Shown here one piece after another: positions 1 to 7,070 of a stretch of 19,173 bases of DNA. Each line of letters starts with the position of its first letter. Position 1 is the first letter of the stretch. The translations under genes and the position numbers were made by a program. The notes below the pieces were generated by a model. The model worked only from the letters and a program-made list of their open reading frames with translations, was not told where the DNA came from and did not search any database. This DNA is from Clostridia bacterium (GTDB lineage Bacteria > Bacillota > Clostridia > Oscillospirales > CAG-382): positions 1 through 19,173 of the forward strand of contig JAGCNA010000083.1 in NCBI GenBank assembly GCA_017646185.1, in the 5' to 3' direction.

Positions 1-1
1 A

Positions 2-106
2 CAGTGGTGGTCTTCCTCCGATTCATACGGCTATATTTTCGGTGATACTCCCGTTTATGAGTATAAGGAATACGCTTGGCTGTTTTGCTGCTGCTATTAT
101 CAATAA
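2..106 (+). CDS. C-terminal fragment of an unidentified protein
   Basis: The second reading frame is open from the window edge and ends at TAA (104-106), giving a 34-residue tail rich in Trp, Tyr and Ser that finishes with three consecutive cysteines (CCCYYQ). A strong intrinsic terminator starts nine bases after the stop, which fits a real gene end. Codon choice (ccc, ggc, ttc, tac) resembles the neighbouring genes. A competing frame stays open through the terminator stem and is therefore less likely. I do not recognise the protein; too little is visible to assign a function. Confidence 0.45.
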   Translation, partial: QWWSSSDSYGYIFGDTPVYEYKEYAWLFCCCYYQ

Positions 107-114
107 TAAATGTA

Positions 115-150
115 ATTACCCCGAGATATACCGGTTCTCGGGGTAATTTT
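115..150 (+). terminator. Intrinsic terminator of the upstream partial gene
   Basis: A perfect 12-bp stem (115-126 with 136-147; core ACCCCGAGA/TCTCGGGGT) with a 9-nt loop runs into TTTTTAT on the + strand. It lies just downstream of the partial gene's stop codon. Confidence 0.85.
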
Positions 151-164
151 TATAAGTTCGGTGA

Positions 165-207
165 AGTGACAAAATATACCGAGAGTCTTTAAGGTACTCT
201 CGGTATA
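165..207 (-). terminator. Intrinsic terminator of the peroxiredoxin gene
   Basis: A perfect 12-bp stem (175-186 with 196-207; core ACCGAGAGT/ACTCTCGGT) has a 9-nt loop. Read on the minus strand it is followed by TTTTGTC, and it starts 8 bases after the bcp stop codon. The + strand side is also T-rich, so it may work in both directions. Confidence 0.8.
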
Positions 208-214
208 CGATATT

Positions 215-679
215 TTATTTTTCAGATGCAAGATATTCAAGTATTTCCTGTGCGTTGGTATCGGGCTTTACTTTGGGCATAATTTTTTCGATATTACCGT
301 TTTCATCAATAATAAATGTAGTACGGACAACTCCCATACCCACTTTGCCGCACATCTTCTTTTCCTGCCATACGTCATAAGCCTTTATAGCAACAAGCTC
401 CGGATCGGAAAGCAATACAAAAGGAAGAGAATATTTTTCCGCAAACTTTTTGTGGGATGCAACGCTGTCCTTGCTAATACCGATAACCGTAACATCCTTG
501 GATTTAAAGTCATCGTATGCACTTGCAAAGGCGCAGGCTTGCTTTGTACAACCGGGAGTATTATCCTTGGGGTAAAAATATAAAACTATCTTTTTTCCGA
601 AAAAATCAGATAAAGAAACGGTGTTTCCCTCTTTATCCAATAACGTGAAATCGGGCGCTTTTGTACCAACAGTTAACAT
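215..679 (-). CDS. bcp: Thioredoxin-dependent thiol peroxidase (Bcp/PrxQ-type peroxiredoxin)
   Basis: A 154-residue AhpC/TSA-fold peroxiredoxin, which reduces H2O2 and organic peroxides in the cytosol using thioredoxin. The peroxidatic cysteine is C44 in the PxxxTxxC motif (P37, T41, C44). C49, five residues later, matches the resolving cysteine of the atypical 2-Cys Bcp/PrxQ subgroup. R119 in VVRTTFII matches the conserved active-site arginine. Length is normal for Bcp (about 150-160 residues). The start is supported by AAGGAG (687-692), 7 nt upstream of the ATG. It is transcribed divergently from the TIM-barrel gene at 758 and ends at its own terminator, so it is probably monocistronic. An oxygen-defence role is typical for an anaerobe; that part is inference. 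Confidence 0.93.
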   Translation of the reverse strand: MLTVGTKAPDFTLLDKEGNTVSLSDFFGKKIVLYFYPKDNTPGCTKQACAFASAYDDFKSKDVTVIGISKDSVASHKKFAEKYSLPFVLLSDPELVAIKAYDVWQEKKMCGKVGMGVVRTTFIIDENGNIEKIMPKVKPDTNAQEILEYLASEK

Positions 680-699
680 ATAAATTCTCCTTTTAATTC

Positions 700-728
700 T
701 TGACTTAAATATATAGTTTTGGTAAAAT
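700..728 (+). promoter_or_regulatory. Sigma-A promoter of the TIM-barrel gene
   Basis: TTGACT (700-705), a 17-nt spacer, then TAAAAT (723-728), about 30 bases before the ATG at 758. It lies in the 78-bp divergent spacer shared with bcp. Confidence 0.7.
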
Positions 729-757
729 TATAAAAAACAAACAAACGAGGTGTACAT

Positions 758-1630
758 ATGCTTATATCTACCGAGATCGGCTCTATTGCCAACTTTGTTG
801 GCGAAGAAAAGGCTGTTGAGCTTGTGGGAAAGGCAGGCTTTGACGCTTGGGATTTCTCCATGTTCAAAATGGGTGTCTATGATTGGGGAAACAAATGTAT
901 AAAGGATATAGATCATCCTCTAAGCAGTAATGAATATCTGGCTTTTGCGAGAAAGCTTAAACGTATCGGTGAGGATTACGGTATCCACTGTAATCAATCT
1001 CACGCGCCTTTTCCCGTTTACTGCAAAGAGATAAGAGACAGATGCAAAAGAGCCATAGAATGCACTGCAGAGGCAGGTGGAAGCATTTGCGTTATCCATC
1101 CCGATAACTACCGTACACCCGAAGAAAATGCAGAAATGTACTTTGAGCTTTTGCCTTTCGCAAAAGAGCACGGAGTGAAGATAGCAACCGAGAATATGTG
1201 GAATTGGTCTGATGCAAAAAACTGTGCGGATCACGCCGCGTGCTCTTCTCCCGAAAGCTTTCTTGCCCATCTTAATGCTGTAAATGACGCATATTTCGTT
1301 GCTTGTCTGGATATCGGACACGCGGAGATGATGGGAAAAGACACGTCTGCTTCTCAAATGATAGAAGCGCTGGGACATCATCTGCAGGCGCTCCATATTC
1401 ACGATAATGACAAAAAGTATGATTCGCACAACATACCGTTTTCTATGCAGATAGATTTCGGCGCTGTTGCCGCTTCCCTTAAGAAAATAGGATACAGCGG
1501 TTACCTCACCCTTGAAGCGGATAAATATCTGGCAAATCAAGGTGTACGTACCGAAGCCGAGGCGTTAAAGTGCGTTTGTGAGCTTGCAGAATCCGCAAAA
1601 CGTCTTGAAAATATGATAAAAAATGCCTAA
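758..1630 (+). CDS. Xylose isomerase-like TIM-barrel protein (sugar phosphate isomerase/epimerase family)
   Basis: A 290-residue protein of the AP-endonuclease-2/xylose-isomerase-like TIM-barrel superfamily (PF01261 type). Visible beta-strand ends carry the usual metal and substrate residues: QSHAPF (H82), ICVIHPDN (H114), ATENMW (E145), CLDIGHAEM (D185, H188), ALHIHDND (H213, D216) and LTLEADKY (E253). This pattern of E, D/H, H and E ligands suggests an active metal-dependent isomerase or epimerase acting on a sugar, sugar phosphate or inositol-type substrate. The exact substrate cannot be read from sequence. GAGG (747-750) precedes the ATG by 7 nt. The gene converges on the MFS gene, and the two stop codons overlap, with no terminator visible between them. 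Confidence 0.85.
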   Translation: MLISTEIGSIANFVGEEKAVELVGKAGFDAWDFSMFKMGVYDWGNKCIKDIDHPLSSNEYLAFARKLKRIGEDYGIHCNQSHAPFPVYCKEIRDRCKRAIECTAEAGGSICVIHPDNYRTPEENAEMYFELLPFAKEHGVKIATENMWNWSDAKNCADHAACSSPESFLAHLNAVNDAYFVACLDIGHAEMMGKDTSASQMIEALGHHLQALHIHDNDKKYDSHNIPFSMQIDFGAVAASLKKIGYSGYLTLEADKYLANQGVRTEAEALKCVCELAESAKRLENMIKNA

Positions 1631-2793
1631 GACATCGTCTTTGCGGCAACTTTAAAGGTTCTTTCTGTCATAATAACCATAAAGATCACGAAGATCAAAA
1701 GATATACAGGCATCATTTCATATCCTATCCATTTACCCAGAACACCGTAAAGGGGCGGCATAAAAGTGGAGCCAAGGTAAGCTCCCGCCATTTGAATACC
1801 AATAATGGCACCGGAATTTTCCGCACCGAAATTAATGGGAGTAGAATGGATAATACAAGGATAAATGGGCGCATATCCGAGACCGATAATAACAAAACCG
1901 CTTATAGAGAAGACGTTGTTTCTGATTGGTAATAATAACAAAGCAATACCAATAACCGTAATGGCGGTTCCAAGAAGTATCATTTTGCGGTCGCCTATTT
2001 TATCCATAAGAAAACCTGCAAAAAATCTTCCTGCTGTCAAACCTATAAATACCAGAGAGGCATAGGCTGCTGCGGTTTCCCCGTCTATGCCTTTTACTTG
2101 AGTAAAATACGTACTTGCCCATCCCATAGCCGTAGATTCAGCGGCACAGTATGCAAAGAAACCCAGCAGAATAAAAGGTACGCCTTTTATTTTAAATACA
2201 TCAAGCAAACCAATCTTTTTTTCCGATATTTCTGTCTGTTCTTTCCCCTGATTTATTTTCCATACCGGTATTGTAATCAGAAGTATAAGTCCGATAATAA
2301 GCTGAACATACATAACGGTTCTGTAACCGCTGTTCCACGTTGAAGTTGAAAGTGCGTTACTCATTATAAAGGGGCTTATAATAGTGCCGACACCCCAAAA
2401 ACAGTGAAGCCAGCTCATATGCTTTGAAGAATAGTGCAACGCAACATAGTTATTCAACGCCGCATCTATTGCTCCTGCTCCGAGCCCGTATGGTATTGCA
2501 AAGATAAGAAGCATCCAATATGCGGAAGACAAGGAAAAACCGAGCAAAGCTACTGCTGTGAGAAAAACACTGACTGTAGTAACGACGGGTGTACCGAATT
2601 TACGTATAACCTTGTGGGAGAACAGACTGGAAACGATAGTGCTTCCCGATATTATCATTGTAACCATGCCCATATATGATATGGGAACTCCGAATTCGGA
2701 ATGCATAATCGGCCATCCCGCACCAAGGAGTGAATCCGGCAGGCCGAGGCTTACAAAAGAAAGATATATCAAAGACAATAAAAGCGAATACAT
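1627..2793 (-). CDS. MFS transporter
   Basis: A 388-residue, 12-helix major facilitator superfamily permease. The N-terminal segment is hydrophobic (LSLIYLSFVSLGLPDSLLG). The loop after the second helix carries a degenerate motif A (SHKVIRKFGT) and the equivalent loop in the second half has the clearer GRFFAGFLMDKIGDRK. A central hydrophilic linker (about residues 180-195, KINQGKEQTEISEKK) separates two six-helix halves. The general look is of a sugar or small-solute permease (FucP-like branch), but the substrate is unknown. AAGGAA (2801-2806) lies 7 nt before the ATG and overlaps the sfsA stop. The 12-base gap to sfsA means the two are co-transcribed. The stop codon overlaps that of the convergent TIM-barrel gene. 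A link to that isomerase's sugar is possible but unproven. Confidence 0.87.
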   Translation of the reverse strand: MYSLLLSLIYLSFVSLGLPDSLLGAGWPIMHSEFGVPISYMGMVTMIISGSTIVSSLFSHKVIRKFGTPVVTTVSVFLTAVALLGFSLSSAYWMLLIFAIPYGLGAGAIDAALNNYVALHYSSKHMSWLHCFWGVGTIISPFIMSNALSTSTWNSGYRTVMYVQLIIGLILLITIPVWKINQGKEQTEISEKKIGLLDVFKIKGVPFILLGFFAYCAAESTAMGWASTYFTQVKGIDGETAAAYASLVFIGLTAGRFFAGFLMDKIGDRKMILLGTAITVIGIALLLLPIRNNVFSISGFVIIGLGYAPIYPCIIHSTPINFGAENSGAIIGIQMAGAYLGSTFMPPLYGVLGKWIGYEMMPVYLLIFVIFMVIMTERTFKVAAKTMS

Positions 2794-2805
2794 ATAATTT
2801 TTCCT

Positions 2806-3489
2806 TTATGTATTAAACGTAATTTCTTTATTAATGAACACTTCATCCGGAGCAACCTTGCAATCCACGGCGATAACCTTGACTCCCTTTGAAATTCCAT
2901 TCTTCAGCGCATCACCGAATTCGGGATGAGTATCGTAGTTTGGAGATACACTTTTTGCACCGTAGAATTGCGCTACAAAGATTATATATGCCTTATAACC
3001 TTCATCAACGCACTTTGTTAATTCATTAATGTGCTTAAGACCCCGTTCGGTAGGTGCATCGGGAAAACGGCAATATCCGTTTTCTTCAAGTGTAACACCC
3101 TTTACTTCGATAAAAGCGGTGCTTTCTTCGTCTTTAACGCAAAGATCGAACCTTGAATTCCCGTAGGTTACTTCCCTGCTATATACAGCATTTTCTGAAA
3201 AAATGCCGCTTTGAGGCAGCCATTCCCAAACAAGATCATTGGGAAGCTGAGAATCCATATTGATCAAAAGTGTGCCGTGCTTGTAAACTGCAATTAGATC
3301 GTATTTGGTTTTTCTGTTCGGATTATCCGAAACAGCCAAAACCGTGCGTGCTCCGGGAACAAGAAGCTCTTTGCAACGGCCGGTGTTTTTTATATGTACG
3401 GTTTGTGGCGTGCCGTCAATTTCAACGGTGCCCACAAATCTGTTTGACCTTTCCAAAAAGGTTCCAAAGGTAATATTTTTATATTTCAT
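2806..3489 (-). CDS. sfsA: SfsA family DNA/RNA nuclease
   Basis: A 227-residue protein of normal SfsA length (about 230). The N-terminal OB-like half carries HIKNTGRCKELLVPG (residues 32-46), the family signature. The C-terminal half has a PD-(D/E)xK nuclease core: SRFDL with D115, then AFIEVKGVTL with E128 and K130. It is followed by FPDAPTERGLKH (142-153), conserved in the family. SfsA was named for stimulating maltose metabolism in E. coli, and family members have been described as nucleases; its role in Clostridia is unclear. An AAGGA sequence sits about 6 nt before the ATG. It is the first gene of the sfsA-MFS pair and diverges from a GNAT gene across only 35 bases, so its promoter must overlap that short spacer. 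Confidence 0.92.
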   Translation of the reverse strand: MKYKNITFGTFLERSNRFVGTVEIDGTPQTVHIKNTGRCKELLVPGARTVLAVSDNPNRKTKYDLIAVYKHGTLLINMDSQLPNDLVWEWLPQSGIFSENAVYSREVTYGNSRFDLCVKDEESTAFIEVKGVTLEENGYCRFPDAPTERGLKHINELTKCVDEGYKAYIIFVAQFYGAKSVSPNYDTHPEFGDALKNGISKGVKVIAVDCKVAPDEVFINKEITFNT

Positions 3490-3524
3490 GAAAATCCTTA
3501 TTTAAAATATATTATGGAGTTAAA

Positions 3525-4034
3525 ATGAACATCAGAAAAGCGAAAATAAGTGATATTGATACAATTAAAATAATATTCGATAACGCCCGCGCATATATGC
3601 GGAAAAACGGAAACATAAAGCAGTGGGCAAACGGATATCCGTTTGAAAGCACGATAATTAACGATATTAACGCAGGGGTGTGTCTGCTTTGCGAAGAAGA
3701 TGAAGAAATTATCGGCGTATTTTCTCTGCTTGACGGTCCTGATAAAACCTATTCCTATATTAAAGGAAACGGTTGGGTAAACGACGAAGATTACGGCGTG
3801 ATCCATCGTATTGCAGTAAACAGCAACAGACGGGGTGTAGCTTCCGAATGTATAAAATACGGGGAAAAGAAATATAAAAATCTGCGTATCGACACTCACG
3901 AGGACAATATTCCAATGAGAAGCTTTTTGCGTAAGCACGGCTTTGTTGAATGCGGAATAATATATCTTGAAAACGGTGAAGAGCGTATCGCTTACCACAA
4001 GGTAATATCTGGTGAAACTGAAAATATGGAATGA
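3525..4034 (+). CDS. GNAT family N-acetyltransferase
   Basis: A 169-residue Gcn5-related acetyltransferase. Motif A lies around residues 93-112 (IHRIAVNSNRRGVASECI), where the R-R-G-V-A stretch corresponds to the acetyl-CoA pyrophosphate loop (Q/R-x-x-G-x-G/A). Motif B follows: LRIDTHEDNIPMRSFLRKHGF, then a beta-strand. The substrate is unknown; small-molecule amine or protein N-terminus acetylation are both possible. TGGAG (3515-3519) is 5 nt before the ATG. The last 43 bases overlap, in the opposite orientation, the 3' end of the RadC-like gene, so the final residues (SGETENME) and the RadC tail share DNA. Confidence 0.85.
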   Translation: MNIRKAKISDIDTIKIIFDNARAYMRKNGNIKQWANGYPFESTIINDINAGVCLLCEEDEEIIGVFSLLDGPDKTYSYIKGNGWVNDEDYGVIHRIAVNSNRRGVASECIKYGEKKYKNLRIDTHEDNIPMRSFLRKHGFVECGIIYLENGEERIAYHKVISGETENME

Positions 4035-4399
4035 TATCCGCTTTTGGATACCACTATATGGTCTACAAGGTCAATTCCGTTTATAAACGTAAGCTTGTAT
4101 AATCGTCTGGTGGCAACAATATCCGATTCGGACGGAGCGGAATCTCCCGAGGGATGATTATGATACATCACTACCCTTTTGCACATAATTGCATGGGCGT
4201 ATCTTATAAGCTGTTCTGCACCGGTATCAACGTTATTGCGTGTTCCTACACCCAACTCAACCAGTGATATTAAATTATTTTCATTATCAAGGTATGCGGC
4301 ACAGATAACCTCATATGAGAGCGCTTCCAATTGCTCTTTTACAAAAAGCGTGAGTTCCTTTATAGAATTAAATTCTTTTTCTTCACTCAGTAATACCAT
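3992..4399 (-). CDS. Stand-alone RadC-like JAB/MPN domain protein
   Basis: A 135-residue protein consisting almost only of the JAB1/MPN+ domain of the RadC family. The JAMM metalloprotease-like site is complete: a glutamate (E48 in LVELGVGT), HNHPSGDSAPSESD with H80, H82, S90 and D93, then the family's DHIVVSKSGYHSIF. Normal RadC proteins are about 220 residues with an N-terminal helix-hairpin-helix region, which is absent here. Despite the historical name, a DNA-repair role for RadC is not established. I place the start at the ATG at 4399 because AAGGA abuts the earlier ATG (4405) too closely for initiation but is well spaced for this one. It lies downstream of the CBS-domain gene on the same strand and overlaps the convergent GNAT gene. 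Confidence 0.85.
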   Translation of the reverse strand: MVLLSEEKEFNSIKELTLFVKEQLEALSYEVICAAYLDNENNLISLVELGVGTRNNVDTGAEQLIRYAHAIMCKRVVMYHNHPSGDSAPSESDIVATRRLYKLTFINGIDLVDHIVVSKSGYHSIFSVSPDITLW

Positions 4400-4420
4400 A
4401 AACATTCCTTTTTAACCGAT

Positions 4421-4460
4421 CACCCCAAGATGGCAATCTGCTTCTTGGGGTGAAAATTTT
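4421..4460 (+). terminator. Hairpin between the CBS and RadC-like genes
   Basis: A 10-bp stem (4421-4430 with 4443-4452; CACCCCAAGA/TCTTGGGGTG) has a 12-nt loop. On the + strand it is followed by AAAATTTTT, so it may stop transcripts running past the GNAT gene. On the minus strand, the direction of the flanking genes, no U-tract follows, so it would be at best a weak or processing hairpin there. Confidence 0.5.
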
Positions 4461-4467
4461 TAATGAT

Positions 4468-4875
4468 TTATACAGTAAGATAAGTGCCGGTGAAGTATTT
4501 GATAATACGTCCTCTGGTAATGATACCTACAAAAACTCCTCTTGCATCGATAACCGGCAGGAAATTTTGCGCTTGTACTTTGTGAAGCAGTTCTTCCGGT
4601 GAAGCAGTAATATCAATAGGCGGATTCCAATCTGTACGAAGAATTTCGGATACCGGTCTCTTTTCCTGGCTCTTCAGATCGGACTCGTTGCGGTTAACTA
4701 TATCCCAGAGAAAATCTCCTTCGTTTACAGTGCCGACATATCTCCCCTCATTGTCAATAACAGGCAAAGCGGTATAACCGTGAAACCGCATTTTTTCAAG
4801 AGCTTGACGAAGTGTGCAATTAATTTCTACATACGCGACGTTGCTTTTTGGCGTAAGGAACTGGAAAATATTCAT
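4468..4875 (-). CDS. Two-CBS-domain protein
   Basis: A 135-residue protein built of a tandem CBS pair (Bateman module) and nothing else. CBS1 spans about residues 12-62 (TLRQALEKMRFHGYTALPVID ... GRYVGTVNEGDFL) and CBS2 about 77-130 (ASPEELLHKV ... LPVIDARGVFVGIITRGRII). Such modules bind adenine nucleotides and act as energy or second-messenger sensors; the ligand here is unknown. The start at 4875 is chosen over an upstream in-frame ATG (4929) because AGGAGGGA (4881-4888) sits 5 nt upstream and residue 1 begins the CBS fold. It has its own promoter (4897-4925). The RadC-like gene lies downstream on the same strand. Confidence 0.9.
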   Translation of the reverse strand: MNIFQFLTPKSNVAYVEINCTLRQALEKMRFHGYTALPVIDNEGRYVGTVNEGDFLWDIVNRNESDLKSQEKRPVSEILRTDWNPPIDITASPEELLHKVQAQNFLPVIDARGVFVGIITRGRIIKYFTGTYLTV

Positions 4876-4896
4876 ATTTCTCCCTCCTGTAAATAT

Positions 4897-4925
4897 ATTG
4901 TACCATTTAATTATGAACTTTTCAA
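4897..4925 (-). promoter_or_regulatory. Sigma-A promoter of the CBS-domain gene
   Basis: On the minus strand: TTGAAA (4920-4925), a 17-nt spacer, then TACAAT (4897-4902). The ATG follows 22 bases later. The promoter also argues against the upstream ATG at 4929, which would lie before the transcription start. Confidence 0.75.
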
Positions 4926-4943
4926 GCACAATATGAATATCAT

Positions 4944-4976
4944 AAAAAAATCTCCGGTATTTTTTACCGGAGATTT
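4944..4976 (-). terminator. Intrinsic terminator of the purA-DUF1846-glnN operon
   Basis: A 12-bp stem (4948-4959 with 4965-4976; core TCTCCGGTA/TACCGGAGA) with a 5-nt loop. On the minus strand it leads into seven T residues. It starts 8 bases after the glutamine synthetase stop. Confidence 0.9.
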
Positions 4977-4983
4977 AAAAATA

Positions 4984-7059
4984 TTAAAGCAGTATTTCGG
5001 TATATGTGGGGAAAGGCCATACGTCTTTGGGAACATACAGTTCAGCTGTGTCAGCGGCTGCACGCAATCTGTCCATACAAGGAATGATCTGAGCGGCAAA
5101 CAACTGTGCTTTTTCCAGCTTGTCAGAAACGCCCTTTGCCTTATCAAGCAAAACAGAAAGGCTTTCGCACTCATTGTAAATAGAAACGGCACAATCGTTA
5201 AGCTTTAACGCAAGCTCGTATTCTACCTGATAAGAAAGAGTCATAGCTTTCTTCTTCTCTGCGTTATCGCAAACAGAAGCGACGTATGAAGAAACTGCAG
5301 GTAAAATGCGGCGGCGTGCCATGTGTACCATAGTGGCACCGTCTACATTAACAGTCTTGGAATACTCGTCAAGCATAACGTCATAGCGTGAGAGCATTTC
5401 TTTTTCGTTAAGTATTCCGTGCTTTCCAAAGAGTTTAACGTTCTTTTCGGCAACATAGTGCGGAAGTGCCATAGCGGTGTTGGAAAGATTGAGCAAACCG
5501 CGTCTCTCTGCTTCTCTCACCCATTCTTCGGAATAGTTATTGCCGTTGAAAATAATACGCTTGTGGTTATAATATGTGTCGGCAATAATGGAATCTATAG
5601 CTTTGGAAACGTCATCAGCGTTATCAAGTGTGTTTGCGAATTCGCAAAGAGATTCTGCAACTACGGTATTGATAACGGTATTACACATCGCTATGGACAT
5701 AGAAGAACCGGGCATTCTGAATTCAAACTTGTTTCCGGTAAAAGCAAAAGGAGAAGTACGGTTTCTGTCCTCACCGTCGTTAGCGAACTGAGGCAGAACG
5801 TTAACGCCCAAAGGAAGCTGCTGGCTTTCGTCTGCAGCTACGCTTGAACCGTTTACAAATGATTTAAGAGCATCTGTAATACGTTTGCCGAGGAATATGG
5901 AAATGATGGCAGGAGGTGCTTCGTAACCGCCTAGACGTTTATCGTTTCCTGCGGTAGCAACGGAGATGCGGATAAGATCCTGATAAGTATCTACACCTTT
6001 AAGAACTGCACATATCATCAACAAGAACAGCTTGTTGTTTGGCATATCCTTGCCGGGAGCAAGAAGGTTTTTACCGTCTGCCGAAAGGGACCAGTTGTTG
6101 TGCTTACCGCTGCCGTTTACGGAATTGAAAGGCTTTTCAGCAAGCAGACAGCGAAGTCCGTTTTCTTTTGCAGCCTTTTTCATTATATCCATAGTGAGCT
6201 GGTTCTGGTCGATAGCACGGTTACAATCAGTGAAGATGGGTGCCAATTCGTACTGACAAGGAGCCGCTTCATTGTGCTCGGTCTTTGCGGGGATGCCTCT
6301 CATCCACAATTCCCTGTCAAGTGTTGTCATAAAGTTTTTAACCTTGAAAGGAATAACGCCAAAGTAATGATCATCCAGCTCCTGACCTTTGGGAGCGGTG
6401 GCCCCGAACAAGGTCTTTCCGGTGATTTTAAGATCTTCACGCTTGTGGTAAAACTCTTCGTCTATAAGAAAATATTCCTGCTCGCCGCCAACCATGGGAA
6501 CAACGCGGCGTGCATCTATCCCAAAGTGCTTGAGCAAACGCTTAGCCTGAACGTCCAAAGCCTGAATGGAACGGAGCAACGGAGTTTTTCTGTCAAGACA
6601 CTCACCGCCGTAAGAACAAAAAGCGGAGGGAATATAAAGAGTATCGTTTTTAACAAACGCATCGGAGGTGGGGTCCCAAGCGGTACAGCCGCGTGCTTCA
6701 AAGGTTGCACGGAGGCCCCCCGAAGGGAAAGAAGATGCATCGGGCTCGCTTGTAATAAGATCCTTACCGGAAAAGCCGACAATTATCTTACCCGTTCCCT
6801 TTTCCAAAGAGAAGAAGGAATCGTGCTTTTCCGCTGTGATACCCGTCATCGGCTGGAACCAATGGGTATAATGAGTAGCACCTTTTTCAATAGCCCACTC
6901 TTTCATTGCGGAAGCGACAACGTTTGCCAGAGAAATATCAAGGCTCGTACCGTTTTCGATAGTTTCCTGCAGGCTTTTATAAGCTTCGGGAGGAAGCATC
7001 TCTTTACGTACGTTATCGTTAAATACCATTGTGCCGAAATATTCGGTAATCTTATTCAT
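4984..7059 (-). CDS. glnN: Glutamine synthetase type III
   Basis: A 691-residue enzyme, matching the roughly 700-residue GSIII class rather than the 440-470 residues of GSI. It catalyses ATP-dependent amidation of glutamate with ammonia, the main ammonia-assimilation step in many gut anaerobes. GSIII hallmarks are visible: the N-terminal FGTMVFNDNVRKEMLP region, THWFQPMTG, SFPSGGLRATFEARG, NEAAPCQYELAPIF, NGSGKHNNWSL for ATP and glutamate binding, and NRTSPFAFTGNKFEFRMPGS. AAGGAG lies about 8 nt before the ATG. Only 11 bases separate it from the DUF1846 stop, so it is the last gene of the purA-DUF1846-glnN transcript. No separate promoter or glutamine-type riboswitch can fit in that gap. Confidence 0.96.
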   Translation of the reverse strand: MNKITEYFGTMVFNDNVRKEMLPPEAYKSLQETIENGTSLDISLANVVASAMKEWAIEKGATHYTHWFQPMTGITAEKHDSFFSLEKGTGKIIVGFSGKDLITSEPDASSFPSGGLRATFEARGCTAWDPTSDAFVKNDTLYIPSAFCSYGGECLDRKTPLLRSIQALDVQAKRLLKHFGIDARRVVPMVGGEQEYFLIDEEFYHKREDLKITGKTLFGATAPKGQELDDHYFGVIPFKVKNFMTTLDRELWMRGIPAKTEHNEAAPCQYELAPIFTDCNRAIDQNQLTMDIMKKAAKENGLRCLLAEKPFNSVNGSGKHNNWSLSADGKNLLAPGKDMPNNKLFLLMICAVLKGVDTYQDLIRISVATAGNDKRLGGYEAPPAIISIFLGKRITDALKSFVNGSSVAADESQQLPLGVNVLPQFANDGEDRNRTSPFAFTGNKFEFRMPGSSMSIAMCNTVINTVVAESLCEFANTLDNADDVSKAIDSIIADTYYNHKRIIFNGNNYSEEWVREAERRGLLNLSNTAMALPHYVAEKNVKLFGKHGILNEKEMLSRYDVMLDEYSKTVNVDGATMVHMARRRILPAVSSYVASVCDNAEKKKAMTLSYQVEYELALKLNDCAVSIYNECESLSVLLDKAKGVSDKLEKAQLFAAQIIPCMDRLRAAADTAELYVPKDVWPFPTYTEILL

Positions 7060-7070
7060 AAGACAGCTCC

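Noticed and set aside
3..146. Third-frame open reading from the left edge through the first terminator
   Set aside because: Its stop lies within the terminator stem, so it would code through the hairpin; the second frame ends just before it and has codon use like its neighbours.
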